This document shows, piece after piece, positions 1 through 9,216 of a stretch of 64,000 nucleotides of DNA. The notes under the pieces are model-generated. The model saw only the letters and a list, made by a program, of their open reading frames with translations. It made no database searches and was not told where the DNA came from. Location of the stretch: NCBI GenBank assembly GCA_001804785.1, contig MHBG01000048.1, positions 1 to 64,000 of the forward strand, read 5' to 3'. The position numbers and the translations under genes were made by a program. This stretch comes from Lentisphaerae bacterium GWF2_45_14 (GTDB lineage: Bacteria; Verrucomicrobiota; Lentisphaeria; Victivallales; GWF2-45-14). Position 1 is the stretch's first letter. Each line of letters begins with the position of its first letter.

Positions 1-79
1 TATACTAAAGTCGGTTTGAATATCTACTATTTTTGAGTATAGTACGTCATGGATTTAAAAATTTTACAGAAAGGAATTC

Positions 80-697
80 ATGATGATAGAACTTACTTTT
101 ACGCCGGAAATAATCGAAGAACTGCACCATGAAAGATTCAATCATCCACATCCTCGGGTACAGTTAAAAATGGAAGCCATATATTTATGCGGAAAAGGTT
201 TTACGTGCAAAGAGGTTTGTGGCATCTGCAAAATATCAAAATGGACACTAATTAATTATACGAAAGATTTTGTGAGAGGCGGTGTCGAAGGCCTTAAGAA
301 ATTCGATTGTAGCGGGAGAAGTTCCAGTCTTGAAACACATGTCAAAACGCTTAAGGAAGAGTTCGGGAAAAGACCTCCGCATACCGCATCGGAAGCCGCT
401 GAAAGAATCGAAAAACTGACAGGCGTAAAACGCAAACTTACGCAAGTCAAGGCGTTCTTGAAACTGAACGGGTTCAAGTACCGGAAAGCCGGACATGTCC
501 CGGGCAAAGGATGCACCGAAGAGAAAAAGAAGGAACATGCTGATTTTCTCGAAAACGAACTCAAGCCGCGCCTCAAAGAAGTTAAAAAAGGAAAGCGCGA
601 CCTTTTTTTCTGGATGCCGCACACTACATCAATTCAGAGACGGTCTGTGAAATGCTCGACAAGCTTGCCCGCGTCTCAAAAAAGCCTAAAACGGTAG
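80..697 (+). CDS. IS630-family transposase, N-terminal part (HTH); orfA
   Basis: HTH region plus LTQVKAFLKLNGFKYRKAGHVPGKG; the first catalytic Asp (LDAAHY) is in the -1 frame near 613. Confidence 0.75.
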   Translation: MMIELTFTPEIIEELHHERFNHPHPRVQLKMEAIYLCGKGFTCKEVCGICKISKWTLINYTKDFVRGGVEGLKKFDCSGRSSSLETHVKTLKEEFGKRPPHTASEAAERIEKLTGVKRKLTQVKAFLKLNGFKYRKAGHVPGKGCTEEKKKEHADFLENELKPRLKEVKKGKRDLFFWMPHTTSIQRRSVKCSTSLPASQKSLKR

Positions 698-993
698 TAC
701 TCGACAATGCAAAATACCAGCGTTGCGACATGGTTCTGGAACATGCTGAAGAACTCGGCATAGAACTGCTTTTTCTTCCTTCGTATTCGCCGAATCTGAA
801 TCTCATAGAGCGCTTCTGGAAACTCGTGAAAAAGAGATGCCTCAACTGTCGATATTACAACTGCTTCGAGTGTTTCAATTCTGCAATTGCTGACTTCATT
901 AAGAATGCGGACACAAAGCATCATTCCGAAATGAAAACCCTTCTTTCTTGGAATTTCCAGAACTTTGATAAAGTAGATATATTAACCGACTAG
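652..993 (+). CDS. IS630-family transposase, C-terminal DDE part; orfB
   Basis: VVLDNAKYQRC...LLFLPSYSPNLNLIERFWKLVKK is the hallmark IS630 DDE C-terminus. Confidence 0.85.
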   Translation: MLDKLARVSKKPKTVVLDNAKYQRCDMVLEHAEELGIELLFLPSYSPNLNLIERFWKLVKKRCLNCRYYNCFECFNSAIADFIKNADTKHHSEMKTLLSWNFQNFDKVDILTD

Positions 994-1152
994 AGTATAA
1001 AAACAAAGAAATAGGTTCGTAGGCTACCAGCCATACAGGAGACTTAAAAAAATGTTCTATTTTTTTTCTTTTTGGCAGCTTTTTGAGGTATGTTGCAGCT
1101 TTTGCGGATAAACATTCCGGGAGGTTCATTTTGAGCTTAATTTGAGAGTGAA

Positions 1153-1202
1153 AAGCTGGGGTGGATGAGGGGACTCGAACCCCCGGCCTTCTGGGCCACA
1201 AC
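1153..1202. repeat. attL: Left prophage attachment site; 50-bp direct repeat of the tRNA-His 3' half
   Basis: aagctggggtggatgaggggactcgaacccccggccttctgggccacaac, identical to 54695-54744. Confidence 0.95.
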
Positions 1203-1312
1203 AATAAGGGCAAGGGCGTATAAGTGCTTGTTTTGAACTTATTTTCAGTATATTAAATCTTTCCTAATTTATATTGATTTATGCTAAATGAGGCTGTATT
1301 TTTATCAAATCA

Positions 1313-1332
1313 GTTACCCAATAGTTACCCAA
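1313..1332 (+). promoter_or_regulatory. Candidate integrase arm-type sites, left pair
   Basis: gttacccaa at 1313-1321 and 1324-1332 (11-bp period), mirrored by a pair near the right att site. Confidence 0.55.
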
Positions 1333-1356
1333 GCACTATAAAAAGGCATTGAAATC

Positions 1357-2514
1357 ATGGCGAAAAAGATGAAATTTACTCAGGCCGCAATCAATAAGCT
1401 TCCCTATTCCGATCCCCGAATTGATTATCAGGATACCGAGACAAAATATTTATATCTCCGTGCCGGGAAAATATCGAAAACTTACTTCTTCATGCGCCGC
1501 GCCAATGGGAAGCTGAACAAGAAAGGTATCGGCAATGCAAGCCAAGTATCGCTTTATGACGCTAGAAAGGCCGCAGACAATGCAAATGCCAGGATTGCCG
1601 TCAATGATGCACTGAAGCCTGTTATGGCATCAAAATTGACGCTTTGCGATGCCTATGAGTTCTATTGCGAAGCAAAAGGTGAATCAAAGGCTCAGGAAAG
1701 CTTATGGCGGCTTTATCTGTCCGCGTTAGGTTCTGTAAAGCTTGATGATTTATCACGCGATCAGATTCGTAGATTACTCAAAGAAATCGGAGACAAGGGA
1801 ATTAAAACCACAGCGAATAGAGTTGCGCAGTTAATTAGAGCCGTCATTACCTTTGCAATTCACAACGATAAATGGAGCGGCAATAATCCAGCAATGGGGC
1901 TGGTTTTGTACAAGGAACATGCTAGAAAACGCTATTTGTACCCCGATGAAATGACTCGTTTTTTTGATGAAATGATAAAGATCGAGAAGCATGTTATGGC
2001 GAAGCAATATCAACCTTCATGCGATGCAATCCGGCTTCTGCTTCTAACCGGACAACGGAAAGCAAACGTATTGGCCATGCGCTGGGATGAATTAGACTTG
2101 ACTCATGCGAAATGGACAATCCCCCCGGAAAAGTTTAAAAGCGATAATGAACAACGGGTTGCCTTGTCTGAGGTTGCAATGGAAATATTGAACCGCCGTA
2201 AAGCCGCGTTAGGTCATTCCCGTGAATGGGTATTTCCGGCACGTACCAAAGGTGCGAAAACTCGGCACTTGGCCGACATTAAAAAAACATTTGCCCGAAT
2301 CATTGAGAATGCAAAAATTGAAAATCTCACGATTCACGACTTGCGGCGAACGTTTGGAAGCTGGCTGGCCGCTGACGGCGTACCTCTTCACATCATCAGC
2401 AAAATGCTTGGTCATGCCGATACGCGGATAACCGAAAAAGTCTATGCCCATCTTGATTTATCACCGCTGAAAAATGCCGCTGAGATTTTCAGCAAAAGAT
2501 TGCCCGGCAAATAA
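1357..2514 (+). CDS. int: Tyrosine site-specific integrase
   Basis: TGQRKANVLAMRWDEL...LTIHDLRRTFGSWLAADGVPLHIISKMLGHADTRITEKVYAHL carries the R...HxLR..H...Y motifs; lies next to the att site. Confidence 0.95.
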   Translation: MAKKMKFTQAAINKLPYSDPRIDYQDTETKYLYLRAGKISKTYFFMRRANGKLNKKGIGNASQVSLYDARKAADNANARIAVNDALKPVMASKLTLCDAYEFYCEAKGESKAQESLWRLYLSALGSVKLDDLSRDQIRRLLKEIGDKGIKTTANRVAQLIRAVITFAIHNDKWSGNNPAMGLVLYKEHARKRYLYPDEMTRFFDEMIKIEKHVMAKQYQPSCDAIRLLLLTGQRKANVLAMRWDELDLTHAKWTIPPEKFKSDNEQRVALSEVAMEILNRRKAALGHSREWVFPARTKGAKTRHLADIKKTFARIIENAKIENLTIHDLRRTFGSWLAADGVPLHIISKMLGHADTRITEKVYAHLDLSPLKNAAEIFSKRLPGK

Positions 2515-2538
2515 AAATTCACAGAAAAATTAAAATTC

Positions 2539-2580
2539 AGGTTTTGTTTTTTTGATATTGATAGCACTCCTGTTTATAAT
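2539..2580 (+). promoter_or_regulatory. Candidate phage promoter, motif copy A
   Basis: AGGTTTTGTTTTTTT (2539-2553) then TTGATA (2552-2557), 17 bp, TATAAT (2575-2580). Confidence 0.65.
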
Positions 2581-2627
2581 CCAGTTAAAAGCCAGGATTA
2601 CACAAACATAAAACAGGAGTTGTTATC

Positions 2628-3185
2628 ATGTCAGAACTCGATGGAACTACAAGGGTTTTCAATCAGGATGTTGAAATTGCAGGGAAACTCAAGGGGAAAA
2701 ATGTTGAAATTACCAGTCTCAAAATCGGCGGTGTTCCTATGCCCGCCCCTGCATCAATTCAGCAGCTCGTCGAAAACCTTACCGCCCTCGGACAGATAGC
2801 CGACAATGTCGCAAATTTGAGACTGCTTCCCGTATCCGGCACAATCGCAATCGGTGAAGAAGCCGTCGGCGTAATCAATGCCGCAGTCGCGCTCAAAAAC
2901 AACGATGATACCGCTATCGCCGCCAAGTCCGGCATCAAATTCTATTTCTCCAGCGACTCCGCAGGTGCAACACCCGCAGCATCCGGAACTGTTCTCGCAG
3001 TCGGCACAAACGGCGTACTTCTCAAAGACGGCGGCGATTCGCTGACCGCCGGAACGCTTATTTCGAACGCAACCGGACTTGTAGACCTCAATATTACCGG
3101 CGTTGCGGAAAGTACAGTCTATCTGCATCTGATTATGCCGGACGGTAAAGTGGTATCAAGCGGAGCTATCACATTCGCGGCGTAA
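2628..3185 (+). CDS. Phage hypothetical protein, possibly structural
   Basis: 185-aa ORF between integrase and portal, preceded by promoter motif A and an RBS (caggagttgttatcatg). Confidence 0.7.
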   Translation: MSELDGTTRVFNQDVEIAGKLKGKNVEITSLKIGGVPMPAPASIQQLVENLTALGQIADNVANLRLLPVSGTIAIGEEAVGVINAAVALKNNDDTAIAAKSGIKFYFSSDSAGATPAASGTVLAVGTNGVLLKDGGDSLTAGTLISNATGLVDLNITGVAESTVYLHLIMPDGKVVSSGAITFAA

Positions 3186-3214
3186 TAGGCTCATCCTGAA
3201 GGGGGGACAGTCCC

Positions 3215-5134
3215 ATGAATGACGATATAACCGGTTTGGTGCAACACGTCAATAGGGTTTTCAAGGAATACTCTGAAGATCGCAAGGATATTGAGAAAAA
3301 ATGGCAGCGCAATATTGACGCATTTCACCGGATCAGTACCGGCAAATGGAAAAAGTGCGAAGGTGCAGAGAGCTGGCAGAGCCAGACTTTTATCGGTATC
3401 ACCAAGCAGAAAATTGTTGCTGCATATTCAATTCTGATTGACACATTGCTTCAGCAGGGGAAAATCCCGTTTACGCTCGAACTTTCTCCATTGTGCGGTC
3501 AATTGATAGAGGACTTGCCCCCCGAGGAACGCGCCGGCGTTGAACGTAAAATGGAACTCATGAGCGCCAGAATCAACGAGCAGTATGCTGATTGCAACGC
3601 TGATCGCCAACTTATGAAAAATGTACTTTCAGGCGCAATTTACGGCGAAACATACGCCCGGCAATCGGTCATTGACGTTGTCAAACAGGGATATCGCGTT
3701 GTCGATGGGACTCAGAGCGCAAGCGGTAAGTATGAACGCTGGGAAAAATTCAAAATTGTCAAAGAATCGCCATCCTGGGAGTATGTAGCTTGTTGGAATA
3801 TCTTCAGAGACATTGAAAGTTGTGATCTGCAAAAAAGCGAAGCCGTCATATATCGTGAATATATGTCTCCGAACGAACTCAGGAAACAAAGCGAAAAGCC
3901 GTTTTTTATCAAGGATGCAATCGAGTCCGCCATTTCCGAAAGCTATTCCAGGTCTGCCGATTCTGTTGATACCAGTGATCTTCCTCCAGATAAGCGCAAC
4001 ATCGTCAATCGCAAAAAAAATATAAAAGTTCTGGAATATTGGGGACGTGTTCCGCGTAAAGTTGCTGACGAATTCGAAAAAAGTCTTGATGAATTTCAGG
4101 ACTGGAGTTTGTCTGATGGCGATATTGACGACGGTGAAAATGAAGGCGATGATGTTGAAGTCATGTGCGTTGTCGCCTGTGATCGAGTAATTCGCTATGT
4201 TCGCATTGAAGAGGAAATGCAACGTCCCTTTTATCGCGCAGTTTTCGAGGACGATATTGACAGTACGACAGGAATAAGCCCAGCAGACAATCTCGAAGAT
4301 GTACAGGTTATTATGAACGGGGCTGTTCGATCATTCGAAGACAATAAAAAGCTGGCCTCAAATATTATTCTTGCACTCAAACGCCGTTTGCTTCATACTC
4401 AGCCCGGCGAACTTAAGCCCGGCATGATACTTGATGTCTCTGAAGAATGTGAAGATGTTCGCCAGGCCGTTCAGCAAGTCGTGATTCAGGACGTGGGGGA
4501 ATCCTTATTGAGCATGATTGAACTTGCTTCTCGATTTGCCGATGATGACAGCAATATCCCGAAAATTCAACAGGGGCAGAGTATCGGCGGTGAAACAGCT
4601 TACGAATTATCACAACGCCTTGAAAAATCAGGGAAATATCTTGGTTCGGTAATCCGTAATTATGATGAAGGCCTTATCGAACCTATCACAACTTCCTTCC
4701 TTGATTACAACATGGATGATCCCGAAGCCGAAGGAAAAGGAAACTTCACCGCCAAGGCCAAAGGATTTGCATCGTTCCAGGAAAAAGCAACTCAGCTGGC
4801 CGGAATAAGTAAACTTCTTGAACTGGTCATGAGCAACGAGGCGTTACAGCGAAAAGTCAAGTTTGAAGAAGTCTTCAGAAAGTTTGCCGCCATGCTTGAT
4901 GTTGATGCCGATACCTGGCTGAAGTCCGATGAGGAAGAAGCCGCTGAAGCTCAGTCCGAAGCCCAGGCACAGCAAGCCGAAATGCAAATGAATATGGCAA
5001 AAGCTCAGGCCGATACCGAATTGACACAGGCTAATGCTCAGTCAGTTATGGCAAAGACAAAGATTGAAGCCGAACGCTTGAAATTGGATCAATTGAACGC
5101 ATTAAAACCGGTTCCGCAAAAAGCTATTTCATAA
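3215..5134 (+). CDS. Phage portal protein
   Basis: 639 aa; podovirus-type portal architecture with a Gln/Ala-rich C-terminal helix; followed by scaffold and capsid genes. Confidence 0.8.
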   Translation: MNDDITGLVQHVNRVFKEYSEDRKDIEKKWQRNIDAFHRISTGKWKKCEGAESWQSQTFIGITKQKIVAAYSILIDTLLQQGKIPFTLELSPLCGQLIEDLPPEERAGVERKMELMSARINEQYADCNADRQLMKNVLSGAIYGETYARQSVIDVVKQGYRVVDGTQSASGKYERWEKFKIVKESPSWEYVACWNIFRDIESCDLQKSEAVIYREYMSPNELRKQSEKPFFIKDAIESAISESYSRSADSVDTSDLPPDKRNIVNRKKNIKVLEYWGRVPRKVADEFEKSLDEFQDWSLSDGDIDDGENEGDDVEVMCVVACDRVIRYVRIEEEMQRPFYRAVFEDDIDSTTGISPADNLEDVQVIMNGAVRSFEDNKKLASNIILALKRRLLHTQPGELKPGMILDVSEECEDVRQAVQQVVIQDVGESLLSMIELASRFADDDSNIPKIQQGQSIGGETAYELSQRLEKSGKYLGSVIRNYDEGLIEPITTSFLDYNMDDPEAEGKGNFTAKAKGFASFQEKATQLAGISKLLELVMSNEALQRKVKFEEVFRKFAAMLDVDADTWLKSDEEEAAEAQSEAQAQQAEMQMNMAKAQADTELTQANAQSVMAKTKIEAERLKLDQLNALKPVPQKAIS

Positions 5135-5148
5135 TTTCTGTAAAAAAG

Positions 5149-5190
5149 AGGTTTTGTTTTTTTGCCATTTGAAAAAGCCGTTTATAGATT
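5149..5190 (+). promoter_or_regulatory. Candidate phage promoter, motif copy B
   Basis: Exact AGGTTTTGTTTTTTT at 5149-5163, followed by TTGCCA and TTTATAGATT. Confidence 0.5.
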
Positions 5191-5208
5191 GAGAGCAAAG
5201 GAAAGATT

Positions 5209-5457
5209 ATGAATATAGTTGAATATCTATCAGGTAATCAGATTAATGCAATGACCCGAGCAGATGAAGCGGAAAGCGGAATGGTTATTTTGAAAGCCGT
5301 TAAGTCATTCAGAGACAAAGAATTAGATGTTGCATTAAAATTATCTGCAAAGTCCGGAAGCGAAGCTGAAGCAATTAAAAAATTACATACTGTAAACGTC
5401 CTGGATTGGGTGTTGTCATTACCCGAGCAGGCAAGAAAATACGTTAAAGGAGAATAA
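5209..5457 (+). CDS. Small phage protein
   Basis: 82-aa ORF with RBS between portal and scaffold. Confidence 0.6.
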   Translation: MNIVEYLSGNQINAMTRADEAESGMVILKAVKSFRDKELDVALKLSAKSGSEAEAIKKLHTVNVLDWVLSLPEQARKYVKGE

Positions 5458-5462
5458 CAATC

Positions 5463-6464
5463 ATGGCGAATGAATTCGACAAAGAACTTGATCTGGACGA
5501 AAACAAAGACCAGTTTAACGGAGACGGAGAAGAATTCGATGATGATTTTTCATCCGCGTTCGATGGCGATGACGACGATAACGATAACGCTGGCGAGAAA
5601 GCCAATAAAAAGAAAACAGACAAGAAAGAAAAAGACGAGCAGGACGCAGACGATTCAGGCAATGATGAAGATGGCGAAGATGATTCTGGCGGCAATGACG
5701 ACAAGGACGGTAAAGGCAAATCAGCCCTTGAACTTGCGGAGCAACGCGCCACGGAAAAAGACAATCAGCAGACTTCGGAAAAAAATCAGACACTAAAACC
5801 GGAAGACACACAGTCTCAGGCAAATCAAACCAAAGCGACGGCAGTGAGTCAGGACAAGCAGAAAAGCTCGTTCAATACTATCCTTGAGGGACTTTCCGAA
5901 GACCGTCGAAATAAAATAAATGGTGCGCTTGAAGTCATTCCCGAACTGCGCGACGTGCTTGACCTTATTTTAGAACAGTCAGGTTCAAATACAAAGCAGG
6001 AAAGCCCCGAGGAGCGCAGAACCAGAGAGGACGCAATTGCCAGAGAAGCAGTTGCCCGCGCAAAAGAAACAGAAGAAAAAGAACGTCTTCGTGAAGATTT
6101 GGCTGTTACAAATTTCTGGCTCAACCTGACTCGTAAAAAATCAAATGCAATGGAAATATCTGACAGCAAAGAATTTCAGGAATGGGTCAAGAAACAGTCT
6201 TCCGGAATCAATAAGCTTGCCATGTCCCTTGATCCCGAAGATGCAATTCTTGTCCTGAATGCTTATGAAGAAAATTGCGCAAAGGAAAAGTCAAAAGAAA
6301 TCGACAACGACACCGAAGCAAAACGCGATAAAAAGAAAAGCCTCCAGAAGACAGTTCTGAAGGGTGGAAATAAGAGCCATCATGACAATAAAGGCAAGAA
6401 TGCCGGTAATGAAGATGATGAATTTGCAAACGGGTTTGATGCCGACGATGATAACGAAGAATAA
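5463..6464 (+). CDS. Putative scaffolding protein
   Basis: Highly charged Asp/Glu/Lys-rich protein immediately upstream of the capsid gene. Confidence 0.6.
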   Translation: MANEFDKELDLDENKDQFNGDGEEFDDDFSSAFDGDDDDNDNAGEKANKKKTDKKEKDEQDADDSGNDEDGEDDSGGNDDKDGKGKSALELAEQRATEKDNQQTSEKNQTLKPEDTQSQANQTKATAVSQDKQKSSFNTILEGLSEDRRNKINGALEVIPELRDVLDLILEQSGSNTKQESPEERRTREDAIAREAVARAKETEEKERLREDLAVTNFWLNLTRKKSNAMEISDSKEFQEWVKKQSSGINKLAMSLDPEDAILVLNAYEENCAKEKSKEIDNDTEAKRDKKKSLQKTVLKGGNKSHHDNKGKNAGNEDDEFANGFDADDDNEE

Positions 6465-6618
6465 GAAAGGTCTTTTATCCGCTCCGGAAAGCTTTGAAAT
6501 TATTTTGAGATGTCCGGAATGCGGAAAGCTTCTTGGTCGAGGAAAACTCGTTGAAGGCAGTCATGTTGAACTTTACTGCCGGAGATGTAAAAAAGAAATT
6601 AAAATTCGCGCTATATAA
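6448..6618 (+). CDS. Com-like small zinc-ribbon protein
   Basis: LRCPECGKLLGRGKLVEGSHVELYCRRCKKEIKIRA: two CxxC knuckles as in Mu Com; ATG at 6448 overlaps the scaffold 3' end. Confidence 0.7.
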   Translation: MITKNKKGLLSAPESFEIILRCPECGKLLGRGKLVEGSHVELYCRRCKKEIKIRAI

Positions 6619-6725
6619 ATCGTTCATGGTGAACGGTTGATATAAAAAGCCAGAGCGCCTCCGAGTGCCAGTGCAAACAACAAACGCCGAACAAAAAAAC
6701 GGCGTGGCACAAAAGGAGGTTGCAA

Positions 6726-7739
6726 ATGGCAACAAACACGTATGGGGATATATCCCCGAAGGTTGCAGGGTCTTCCGCAAAGCGCTTGCTTAAGCGCGGA
6801 CAGAACTTGTTCGTGACCGAAAGATTCGGTCATTTCGATCCGCAGGGTAAAAACAAAACCCTGACTCGCAAATGGAGACGGTACAACTCACTGGCTCCAG
6901 CAACTACACCGCTTGCCGAAGGAGTAACTCCGGACGGTTCCGCAATCAGCTATACGGACTATACCGTAACGCTCGCTCAGTATGGCGACTGGGTTCAGAT
7001 CACTGATGTTATAAAAGACACTCATGACGATCCCGTTCTGCAGGAAATGATGGACGTTTGCGGTGAACAGCTGGCTGATACAGTCGAACTTCTCCGCATT
7101 GCAGTGCTGAAAGCTGGCACAAACGTTTTCTATGCTGGTGGCGTTGCCAGCCGTGCGGACGTAAACAGCGCTCCAACTCGTGGGGATTTCAGCAAAATCG
7201 TTCGTTCGCTTAAGCGCAACAAGGCGCGCACAATAAGCAGAATTATCAAGGCAAGTCCCAATATTGCCACCGAGCCAGTAGGCGCGGCATATTTTGCGAT
7301 GGGGCATACTGATTTGGAACCCGATATCAACAAGATGTCCGGATTCGTTCCCGTTGCAAAATACGCCAACAGCGACAAGGCGCTTCCGGGAGAAGTAGGG
7401 AAGATTGACAGTGTCCGAATCATCCTTACTTCGCTTTTCTCGCCGTGGGCGGCAGTCGGCGTATCTGGAACCACATTCCTTTCAGGAGGCGTAGAAGTTA
7501 CCGAGGCTGCTCAGTGTGATGTCTATCCCCTGATAATCGTTGCCAAGGACGCTTACGGGATAGTTCCTCTCCAGGGGGAAAACGCCGTCAAGCCGATGGT
7601 GAAAAATCCTGAACCGGTCAAAGGCGACCCGTTGGCACAGACGGGATTTGTTGCCTGGAAAATATACCAGGCAACGGTAATCCTAAACCAGCTCTGGATT
7701 GCAAGACTGGAATGCGCGGCAACCGCCGATCCTGAATAA
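6726..7739 (+). CDS. Major capsid protein, N4-gp56-like family
   Basis: NTYGDISPKVAGSSAKRLLKRGQNLFVTERFG...GVTPDGSAISYTDYTVTLAQYGDWVQITD; strong RBS aaaggaggt just before the ATG. Confidence 0.88.
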   Translation: MATNTYGDISPKVAGSSAKRLLKRGQNLFVTERFGHFDPQGKNKTLTRKWRRYNSLAPATTPLAEGVTPDGSAISYTDYTVTLAQYGDWVQITDVIKDTHDDPVLQEMMDVCGEQLADTVELLRIAVLKAGTNVFYAGGVASRADVNSAPTRGDFSKIVRSLKRNKARTISRIIKASPNIATEPVGAAYFAMGHTDLEPDINKMSGFVPVAKYANSDKALPGEVGKIDSVRIILTSLFSPWAAVGVSGTTFLSGGVEVTEAAQCDVYPLIIVAKDAYGIVPLQGENAVKPMVKNPEPVKGDPLAQTGFVAWKIYQATVILNQLWIARLECAATADPE

Positions 7740-7749
7740 TTCGTAACCC

Positions 7750-7789
7750 AAGGGGATTGAGAAGACAAGTACTTCTCGTCCCCTTTTTT
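7750..7789 (+). terminator. Rho-independent terminator after the capsid gene
   Basis: aggggattgagaag-acaagta-cttctcgtccccttttttg: long GC stem followed by a T-run. Confidence 0.85.
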
Positions 7790-7816
7790 GTATAAACAAA
7801 AACAAAAGGAAAAGTC

Positions 7817-8263
7817 ATGAGCGAAGAAGAAGCCAACAACAAGACAAATCAGGAAGAAGGAACCACTCGTGGACGCAGAGGAATAAAACAAGCGACTGAA
7901 GAAGTTGTCGAAAAAAAACGTAAAGAAAAATTTTATCGCGTCCAGTTTCAGGCCAAATCACACCCTAACGATGAGGATATGGTAACACTCAGCGTAAACG
8001 GCGAAATGCTTGTGATCCAGCGAGAGCACGAAGTGGTTGTTCCTGAACGTTTTCTCGAAGTTGCCAATCATGCAATTGCTCCTCAGTATCGTCAGCTTCC
8101 GGGGGTAACGCGTAAGGTTGTTGGCAAGATTCAGACATTTCCTTATACCATTCTCGGTGAGGCAACCGAATCTGAATTCGTCCGCCTGCGCAACGAAGGA
8201 AACAAAGCCACCAAGAAACTGATCGCAGAAAATAATCTCAAGGCCAATCAAAGCGAGGCTTAA
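7817..8263 (+). CDS. Phage hypothetical protein
   Basis: 148-aa ORF with RBS (aggaaaagtcatg) in the structural operon. Confidence 0.65.
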   Translation: MSEEEANNKTNQEEGTTRGRRGIKQATEEVVEKKRKEKFYRVQFQAKSHPNDEDMVTLSVNGEMLVIQREHEVVVPERFLEVANHAIAPQYRQLPGVTRKVVGKIQTFPYTILGEATESEFVRLRNEGNKATKKLIAENNLKANQSEA

Positions 8264-8266
8264 AAA

Positions 8267-8875
8267 ATGCCGAAGAGCTACAATTCTTTTGATGACGTTG
8301 TTTTCGATGTGCAGCTTGAAGTGCCGCAGGTATCGACCGAGGCGGCCTTGCGTGCCTTGCGTTTTGCCTTGCGTGAATTCTGCATTGATTCAGAGTCATG
8401 GGTTGAGGAAATTGACAAGACAATCGATGAAGATGTTTTATCATATGACTTGACCGAAACTTACGACGCTGATGTTCACAGGCTTAAGAGTGTAAAACTC
8501 AGGCAGTTGAGCAGTTCGGAAATCTTCGACAATATTTGTCCGCTTCGGACAGAGAAGTATTCATTGGTTGAAGACTATCAGCTCACTTTCAAAGAATCAA
8601 AAGATTTAACAGCGTATGATGGCGGCACGTTGCGGACAAAGGTTGTATTCCGTCCGCGTCTGAACTCAGGCAATGCACCAGTGCGGATTATCGAACGTTG
8701 TGCTCCCGGCGTGATTGCAAAAGCGGTTCAGGGTTTGTTCATGCAAGTCGGAAAGCCTTGGAGCAATCCGGAATTGGCAAGCTACTGGCTGCAAAAATAT
8801 AATTCTGAGATAACCGCCGCACTCGCAAACGTATCCATGAATTACACGGATGAAAACGAAGGATTCTCAGCATGA
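8267..8875 (+). CDS. Putative head-tail connector or adaptor protein
   Basis: 202 aa; position after the capsid gene and podovirus adaptor-like pattern. Confidence 0.5.
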   Translation: MPKSYNSFDDVVFDVQLEVPQVSTEAALRALRFALREFCIDSESWVEEIDKTIDEDVLSYDLTETYDADVHRLKSVKLRQLSSSEIFDNICPLRTEKYSLVEDYQLTFKESKDLTAYDGGTLRTKVVFRPRLNSGNAPVRIIERCAPGVIAKAVQGLFMQVGKPWSNPELASYWLQKYNSEITAALANVSMNYTDENEGFSA

Positions 8876-9216
8876 TTGCAAGTGATATCATAACAGCTGC
8901 CAGGCACGGACTTGCCGACAGCGTGGCGCCGTATCGATGGGAAGACTCCTTAATGCTTTTATATCTCAATGACAGCATAAGGGAAATACGCGAGAAGCGA
9001 GCAGATGCGCGAATGAATGACGAAGGAGATGAAGACGGCGGATTCACCGAGCTTACAGCAATCAGTGAAACAATCCCGATCCGGGATGAGTTCAAATCAC
9101 CGATGATAGACTTTCTGCTTTTTCGTTGTTTCGAAAACGACTCGGACGAAAAACGAGACGAAAATAAATCCGCGGGTTATGGAAAGAGATTTTACGATAA
9201 ACTCGGAGTTGCTTGA
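8872..9216 (+). CDS. Small phage structural-region protein
   Basis: ATGA overlap with the upstream CDS; 114 aa. Confidence 0.6.
   Translation: MIASDIITAARHGLADSVAPYRWEDSLMLLYLNDSIREIREKRADARMNDEGDEDGGFTELTAISETIPIRDEFKSPMIDFLLFRCFENDSDEKRDENKSAGYGKRFYDKLGVA

Larger units (their letters stand above)
1..999 (+). mobile_element. IS630-like insertion sequence, left end at or beyond the window edge
   Basis: Imperfect 28-bp terminal inverted repeats (1-28 TATACTAAAGTCGGTTTGAATATCTACT; 972-999 as reverse complement TATACTCTAGTCGGTTAATATATCTACT; 23/28 identical) flank IS630-type DDE transposase ORFs; ends in TA as expected for IS630. Confidence 0.85.

Noticed and set aside
2539-2560. The T-rich 15-mers as intrinsic terminators
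   Set aside because: No preceding GC-rich stem at any of the four copies, and each is followed by a gene start at promoter distance.
5444-5764. Serine-rich 106-aa minus-strand ORF
   Set aside because: Artefact of antisense reading of the Asp/Glu-rich scaffold gene.
6364-6447. Longer version of the Com-like protein starting at 6364
   Set aside because: The extension lies out of frame inside the scaffold gene and is Met/Lys-rich low complexity; ATG at 6448 is more plausible.
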